A stretch of DNA of 10,812 nt from JAWOHX01 sp046484975 (GTDB lineage Bacteria > Bacillota > Clostridia > DUPQ01), in contig JAWOHX010000028.1 of assembly GCA_046484975.1 (NCBI GenBank), positions 1 to 10,812 of the forward strand, given 5' to 3'. The notes below the pieces were generated by a model. The model saw only the letters and a program-made list of their open reading frames with translations. It was not told the origin of the DNA and did not search any database. Below, piece by piece: positions 6,626-10,812 of the stretch. Made by a program: the position numbers and the translations under genes. Every line of letters begins with the position of its first letter. Position 1 is the stretch's first letter.

Positions 6626-6654
6626 TTGTAAAATCTGGTAAACTGGAGTAAAAT
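6626..6654 (+). promoter_or_regulatory. SigA-type promoter of the pilus motor operon
   Basis: TTGTAA (6626-6631) and TAAAAT (6649-6654) have a 17-base spacer inside an AT-rich gap between the exporter and pilB. Transcription would begin near 6661 and leave a leader of about 77-90 bases. Confidence 0.6.
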
Positions 6655-6660
6655 ATCATA

Positions 6661-6749
6661 TATATGAAATTTTGCGATGTTTTGTATTGTTCATTGCAGT
6701 ATTGCTCTTTGGGGGGGCTATTTCAAATATCTTTTGAATGGGGTTCAAT
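6661..6749 (+). promoter_or_regulatory. pilB leader with G7 tract and small hairpin at the start codon
   Basis: The presumed leader holds a run of seven G at 6711-6717 and an inverted repeat TTCAAA (6722-6727) / TTTGAA (6733-6738) whose end touches the first ATG. No purine-rich Shine-Dalgarno stands at normal distance from ATG 6738; only GGGG at 6740-6743 precedes ATG 6750. I see no cyclic-di-GMP riboswitch core here. Confidence 0.35.
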
Positions 6750-8432
6750 ATGACAGACAAAGTGGATAAAAAGCTGGGTGAACTTTTGATAGAGGCGGGG
6801 TACATCAATGAGGAGCAACTCGTGGAAGCCCTGAAGAAGCAAAGAAACTCCGGCAAGAAACTGGGGAAATTCATGGTGGAGGACGGGCTCATCACCGAAG
6901 GCCAGATGGTGGATGTCCTGGAGTTCCAACTGAGGGTCCCCCGGATCAATTTCAACGACTACAATATCGACCCCTCCGTGCCGAGGATGATCAGCCAGAG
7001 CCTGGCCCAGAAACACGTCCTCATCCCGGTGGGCAAGGAGGACAGGTTGCTGGCTGTGGCCATGACCGACCCCCTGGACCTTTTCGCCATGGACGATGTG
7101 AAAATTGCCACGGGGATGGAGGTCCGTCCCTATCTTGCCACCAGTTCAGAGATCATGACGGCCATCGACCGCTATTACGGCAGGGAGAACACCGAGAAGG
7201 CCGTCGAGGATTTCAAGAAGCAATACAACTTCGACCAGATCATTGAAAGCGATGTTGAGGCACTGAGCGAGGTCAACAACGCCCCTGTGGTCCGGCTGGT
7301 GAATTCCACCATCCAGCATGCCCTGCGCCTTCGGGCCAGTGACATCCACATTGAACCCCAGGAGAACTATCTCATGATCCGGTTCCGCATCGACGGGGAC
7401 CTCCAGGAGATCATGAAGTCCTCCAAGACAGCCCATTCCGCGGTGATTACCCGGCTCAAGATCATGGGCAAGATGGACATTGCAGAGAAACGCATCCCCC
7501 AGGACGGCAGGGTGGAGATGAACATCGACGACAAGGATGTGGATCTCAGGCTCTCTGTCCTCCCGACGGTGCACGGGGAAAAGGCCGTCATCCGTATCCT
7601 GGGACGGAGCGACATGCTCCTGAGCAGGGAACAGCTGGGTTTCAGCCCGGACAACAACCTTCTTTTCGACAAGATCATCAAGAATCCCAACGGAATCGTC
7701 CTCATCACCGGTCCCACCGGAAGCGGGAAGACAACCACCCTGTATGCGGTGCTCAAGGAAGTCAACAGCGTGCGGAGCAACATCATCACCGTGGAAGACC
7801 CGGTGGAATACAGGCTGGAGGGAATCAACCAGGTCCAGGTCAACATGAAGGCCGGACTGACATTTGCAAACGGTCTCCGTTCCATCCTGCGCCAGGACCC
7901 CGACATCATCATGGTGGGGGAGATCCGTGACGCCGAAACGGCCCAGATAGCCGTCCGGGCCGCCATCACCGGCCATCTGGTCTTAAGCACCATCCATACC
8001 AATGATGCGGCCTCCACCATCTCCCGACTCATCGACATGGGCATTGAGCCCTTCCTGGTCGCTTCATCCGTGGTGGGCGTTGTCGCCCAGCGGCTTGTCC
8101 GGAGAATCTGTCCCGAATGCCGGAAGGCCTACAATCCGGACCATTCGGAGATGATGCTCCTGAAATTGAAGGACATCCAGCCGTTATATAAAGGGGAGGG
8201 ATGCAGCAACTGCAACCACACCGGTTACAAGGGAAGGACGGCCATTCACGAGGTCATGCTGGTCAGCAAGGACATCCGGGAGATTATAGAGAAACGAGGC
8301 ACCACGGACCAGCTGCGCAACATGGCAGGGAGAATGGGGACCGTGTCCCTGAGGGACAGCTGCATCCGGCTGGTCCTCAACGGTATCACTACAACCCAGG
8401 AACTGGTCAGGATGACCTACAGCATGGATTAG
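6738..8432 (+). CDS. pilB: Type IV pilus extension ATPase PilB with MshEN cyclic-di-GMP-binding N-terminus
   Basis: The protein is 564 aa from ATG 6738. ATG 6750 (MTDKVDKK), six bases behind GGGG, is an equally plausible start. Residues 12-35 and 41-64 are two 24-residue MshEN motifs (KLG at the start, Gly at position 10, Gln at the end) separated by the expected five residues, RNSGK. The ATPase core follows: Walker A GPTGSGKT (325-332), Asp box TVEDPVEY (351-358), Walker B IIMVGEIRD with Glu395, His box VLSTIHTND with His420, and a zinc site Cys458, Cys461, Cys489, Cys492 (CPEC, CSNC). The zinc site and order identify a GspE/PilB assembly ATPase; the adjacent retraction ATPase makes PilB more likely than a secretion ATPase. 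It acts at the cytoplasmic base of the pilus, powering pilin addition. MshEN suggests stimulation by cyclic-di-GMP. Confidence 0.93.
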   Translation: MGFNMTDKVDKKLGELLIEAGYINEEQLVEALKKQRNSGKKLGKFMVEDGLITEGQMVDVLEFQLRVPRINFNDYNIDPSVPRMISQSLAQKHVLIPVGKEDRLLAVAMTDPLDLFAMDDVKIATGMEVRPYLATSSEIMTAIDRYYGRENTEKAVEDFKKQYNFDQIIESDVEALSEVNNAPVVRLVNSTIQHALRLRASDIHIEPQENYLMIRFRIDGDLQEIMKSSKTAHSAVITRLKIMGKMDIAEKRIPQDGRVEMNIDDKDVDLRLSVLPTVHGEKAVIRILGRSDMLLSREQLGFSPDNNLLFDKIIKNPNGIVLITGPTGSGKTTTLYAVLKEVNSVRSNIITVEDPVEYRLEGINQVQVNMKAGLTFANGLRSILRQDPDIIMVGEIRDAETAQIAVRAAITGHLVLSTIHTNDAASTISRLIDMGIEPFLVASSVVGVVAQRLVRRICPECRKAYNPDHSEMMLLKLKDIQPLYKGEGCSNCNHTGYKGRTAIHEVMLVSKDIREIIEKRGTTDQLRNMAGRMGTVSLRDSCIRLVLNGITTTQELVRMTYSMD

Positions 8433-8442
8433 GAGGGACCCG

Positions 8443-9510
8443 ATGAATATCATTCAGGTATTGCAAAAAAGCGTGGAATTGAAAGGGACGGACCTGCATA
8501 TCACGGTGGGGATTCCGCCCATGATCAGGGTCAACGGGCATCTGGAGGCCTACGGGGACCAGAGGCTGACCCAGGAGGATACCGCGGACATTACCCGCCA
8601 GATTCTCAATGAGGATCAAATGGAGGTCCTTGTGAACATGGGGGAGGTGGACCTTTCCTATGTCATCCCCAACGTGAGCCGCTTCAGGGTCAACGCTTAC
8701 AAGCAGCGGGGCAGTTATTCCCTTGCCATCCGAATCATCTGGATGAAGATCCCCACCATCGACGAGCTGGGCTTCCCACAGGTTTTCAAGGACCTGGCCA
8801 TGAAACCCAGGGGACTGGTCCTGGTCACCGGGCCCACAGGCTCCGGAAAATCCACCACCCTGGCAACCCTGGTGAACCACATCAACCAAAACCGAAGATG
8901 CCATGTGCTGACCCTGGAGGAGCCCATCGAGTATCTCCACCGCCATGGGGAAAGCATCATCAACCAGCGGGAGATCGGAATGGACTCTAAGAGCTTTGTC
9001 AATGCCTTAAGGGCCGCGCTGCGGGAAGACCCCGACGTGATCCTGGTGGGTGAGATGAGGGACCTGGAGACCATTGCAACAGCCATCACTGCTGCAGAAA
9101 CGGGGCATCTTGTTTTAAGCACCCTGCACACCACCGGCGCAGCCCAGTCCATTGACAGGATCATCGACGTGTTCCCCCCCTACCAGCAGCAGCAGATCAG
9201 GATCCAGCTTTCCGCAGTCCTGGAAGGAATCGTCTCCCAGCAGTTGATTGCAAGGGCGGACGGCCGGGGCGTGGTGGCGGCATTTGAGATCATGCTGGCC
9301 AACAATGCCATCAGCAACCTGGTCCGGGAAGGAAAGACACACCAGATTCCCACCGTCATGCAGACCAACCTGAAAGCAGGCATGCGGATGATGGACTATT
9401 CCCTCAGTGAACTGGTCAGGAGCGGGATGATCACCCGGGAGAATGCCATCACCCGGTGCGTGGACATTGAAATGCTCCAGCGCTACATGATGAGTGCCGG
9501 GACATACTAA
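8443..9510 (+). CDS. pilT: Type IV pilus retraction ATPase PilT
   Basis: The protein is 355 aa, with ATG at 8443 behind AGGAGGG, ten bases after the pilB stop. It lacks the MshEN domain and zinc cysteines of PilB, as expected for PilT. It has Walker A GPTGSGKS (130-137), Asp box LTLEEPIEY, Walker B DPDVILVGEMRD with Glu204, and His box GHLVLSTLHTTGAA (221-234). The PilT-specific AIRNLIRE helix appears as AISNLVRE (289-296), followed by KTHQI. In PilT proteins this helix is needed for retraction; the changes are mild except Ser for Arg. It forms a hexamer under the platform protein PilC and depolymerises the pilus, giving twitching motility, adhesion release or DNA uptake. It sits between pilB and pilC in one operon. 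Confidence 0.94.
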   Translation: MNIIQVLQKSVELKGTDLHITVGIPPMIRVNGHLEAYGDQRLTQEDTADITRQILNEDQMEVLVNMGEVDLSYVIPNVSRFRVNAYKQRGSYSLAIRIIWMKIPTIDELGFPQVFKDLAMKPRGLVLVTGPTGSGKSTTLATLVNHINQNRRCHVLTLEEPIEYLHRHGESIINQREIGMDSKSFVNALRAALREDPDVILVGEMRDLETIATAITAAETGHLVLSTLHTTGAAQSIDRIIDVFPPYQQQQIRIQLSAVLEGIVSQQLIARADGRGVVAAFEIMLANNAISNLVREGKTHQIPTVMQTNLKAGMRMMDYSLSELVRSGMITRENAITRCVDIEMLQRYMMSAGTY

Positions 9511-9534
9511 ATCGATCCGGAACGGAGGAACAAA

Positions 9535-10701
9535 ATGCCTGTATATAAATATACTGCCCTTACCAACGAAGGAAAGACCATCCTGGGGACCTTCAGCGCC
9601 GCAGACAGGTCGCAGCTCATCCACATGATCCGGGAAAACGGATACCACCCGGTGAAGGTCAAGGAGGTCATTGAAAAAAAGGATGTCAAGGAGTTTGGCT
9701 TCAGGGGCAGGGTCAAGACGCAGGACATCGCAGTCTTTTGCCGGCAGTTCTACTCCATGCTCAACGCAGGCGTGACCATCGTCAAGGGACTGGACATCCT
9801 GCAGCAGCAGACCCAGAACAAGAAGCTGAAGGCCGTCACCAAGGACCTGTATGAAACCGTGCAGAAAGGGCTCAGCCTTTCCGAAGCCATGAGGCACCAC
9901 GGGGATGTCTTTCCCGAACTGCTCATCAACATGGTGGAGACCGGAGAGGTCAGCGGAACCATCGACGCCGCCATGAACCGCATGGCCTTCCATTTTGAGA
10001 AAGAGAACAAACTGAAGAACAAGATCAGGGCGGCGATGGTGTATCCCATCATCCTCAGCGTCCTGGCCATAGGCGTGGTGATATTCCTGCTGACCTTCGT
10101 CATGCCCATGTTCCTGGAGATGTTCACCTCCAGCGGGGTGGAACTACCCGGACCCACCAGGCTGCTCCTTGCCATGAGCAACGGGCTGAGGGATTACTGG
10201 TACATCATCGGAGGCGTCGTCCTGATTATCGTGTATGCCATACGGGGGTTTATAAAGAGCGAAAAAGGAAGGCTGAAATGGGACACCTTTGTTCTGAAAA
10301 TCCCGGTGTTGAAGCACACGGTGACCCTGATTTCAACCACCAGGTTCACCAGGACCCTGTCCACCCTGCTTAGCAGCGGAATCCCCCTTCTCCAGGCCAT
10401 GGAGGTGGTGGCAAGGGTTGTGAGCAACAAGGTGGCCAGCAATGCCGTTTTGACTGCCCGGGACGACATGCGCAAAGGCACCGACCTTGCCAGTCCCATC
10501 AAGCGGGCCGCTGTCTTCCCCCCCATGGTTGACTCCATGATCAAGATCGGGGAGGAGTCGGGGACCCTGGACGAAATCCTGGGCAAGACCGCGGACTTCT
10601 ACGAGGACGAACTGGAGACATCCCTGCAGAAACTGGCCTCCATGATGGAACCCCTCGTCCTCATTTTCATGGGTGCAGTCATCGGAAAATATTGCAGGTA
10701 A
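9535..10701 (+). CDS. pilC: Type IV pilus platform protein PilC, C-terminus truncated
   Basis: The protein is 388 aa, with ATG at 9535 behind GGAGGAA, 24 bases after pilT. It has the usual two repeated cytoplasmic GspF domains: about 65-190 (FCRQFYSMLNAGVTIVKGL, GLSLSEAM, MVETGEVSGTID) and 268-388 (TRFTRTLSTLLSSGIPLLQ, MIKIGEESGTLDEIL). Membrane helices lie near 168-192 and 222-240. The last helix begins as MEPLVLIFMGAVIG and should continue with a hydrophobic stretch and a short tail. Instead the frame reads KYCR and stops at 10699-10701. Around 15-25 residues of the family are missing, including half of the last helix. PilC is the inner-membrane platform on which PilB and PilT work, so loss of its last anchor probably harms pilus assembly. 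The break coincides with sequence of another character (see findings). Confidence 0.85.
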   Translation: MPVYKYTALTNEGKTILGTFSAADRSQLIHMIRENGYHPVKVKEVIEKKDVKEFGFRGRVKTQDIAVFCRQFYSMLNAGVTIVKGLDILQQQTQNKKLKAVTKDLYETVQKGLSLSEAMRHHGDVFPELLINMVETGEVSGTIDAAMNRMAFHFEKENKLKNKIRAAMVYPIILSVLAIGVVIFLLTFVMPMFLEMFTSSGVELPGPTRLLLAMSNGLRDYWYIIGGVVLIIVYAIRGFIKSEKGRLKWDTFVLKIPVLKHTVTLISTTRFTRTLSTLLSSGIPLLQAMEVVARVVSNKVASNAVLTARDDMRKGTDLASPIKRAAVFPPMVDSMIKIGEESGTLDEILGKTADFYEDELETSLQKLASMMEPLVLIFMGAVIGKYCR

Positions 10702-10812
10702 ACGATTCAATTGCAGAAATAAACCGTGAGATAATGCGGGAGAACAGGAGCAATCCGGGCCAGCCGCAGAGAGAACTTCTTCCGCTGAAAGATGAGCCTG
10801 CTCTCTTCTATA
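10690..10812 (+). other. Unrelated sequence joined to the broken end of pilC, with a new open frame
   Basis: From about 10690 the sequence becomes AT-richer and no longer fits PilC in any frame. A different frame stays open to the window end; with ATG at 10734 it reads MRENRSNPGQPQREL, then LPLKDEPALFY. No strong ribosome binding site precedes it (GTGAG only). ATTGCAG occurs twice near the junction (10690-10696 and 10710-10716). An inserted mobile element with its first gene starting some 45 bases from its end would fit this layout. I do not recognise the protein, and the other end lies outside the window. Confidence 0.4.

Noticed and set aside
6661..6737. Cyclic-di-GMP riboswitch in front of pilB
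   Set aside because: The leader is short and AT-rich, and I cannot find the conserved GEMM core or its stems.

Overview
The window looks like chromosomal DNA of a GC-rich member of the Bacillota, most likely a clostridial anaerobe. Evidence: AGGAGG-type ribosome binding sites before most genes, TTG and GTG starts, a TM287/288-type heterodimeric ABC exporter, a LacI-family regulator, and a type IV pilus motor cluster in the order pilB-pilT-pilC. The genus cannot be told from the sequence. Nearly all genes from about 1200 onward are GC-rich and on the + strand.

Left part (1-1200). An AT-rich island on the - strand carries a small XRE-family repressor and an overlapping ImmA/IrrE-type metallopeptidase. 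They share a clear promoter whose spacer contains one arm of a perfect 11-bp inverted repeat. The peptidase frame is disturbed near position 95, where GC-rich sequence of another coding character begins and runs off the window. On the right side of the island, about 1064-1162 looks like the 3' remnant of a + strand gene, with a strong hairpin inside it. The island therefore looks inserted between broken gene ends.

Middle (1130-6520). A YgjP/DUF45-type metallopeptidase has its own near-consensus promoter. Then comes a LacI-family regulator followed by the two halves of a heterodimeric ABC exporter. The regulator promoter is followed at once by a perfect 16-bp palindrome. Almost the same palindrome lies between the regulator and the exporter genes. 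This points to a self-contained regulon in which the repressor controls itself and the exporter. The nucleotide-binding domains show the complementary defects expected of a heterodimer with one degenerate ATP site.

Right part (6600-10812). After a promoter and an AT-rich leader comes pilB-pilT-pilC: extension ATPase, retraction ATPase and inner-membrane platform of a type IV pilus. PilB starts with two 24-residue MshEN motifs separated by five residues, so cyclic-di-GMP control of extension is likely. PilC breaks off inside its last transmembrane helix near 10690, where unrelated sequence with a new open frame begins. This looks like the edge of an insertion or rearrangement and predicts a damaged pilus platform. 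I see no CRISPR array, rRNA, tRNA or convincing intrinsic terminator. The most useful leads are the LacI palindrome regulon around an exporter, the MshEN-type PilB, the broken pilC and the XRE-ImmA island with its operator.
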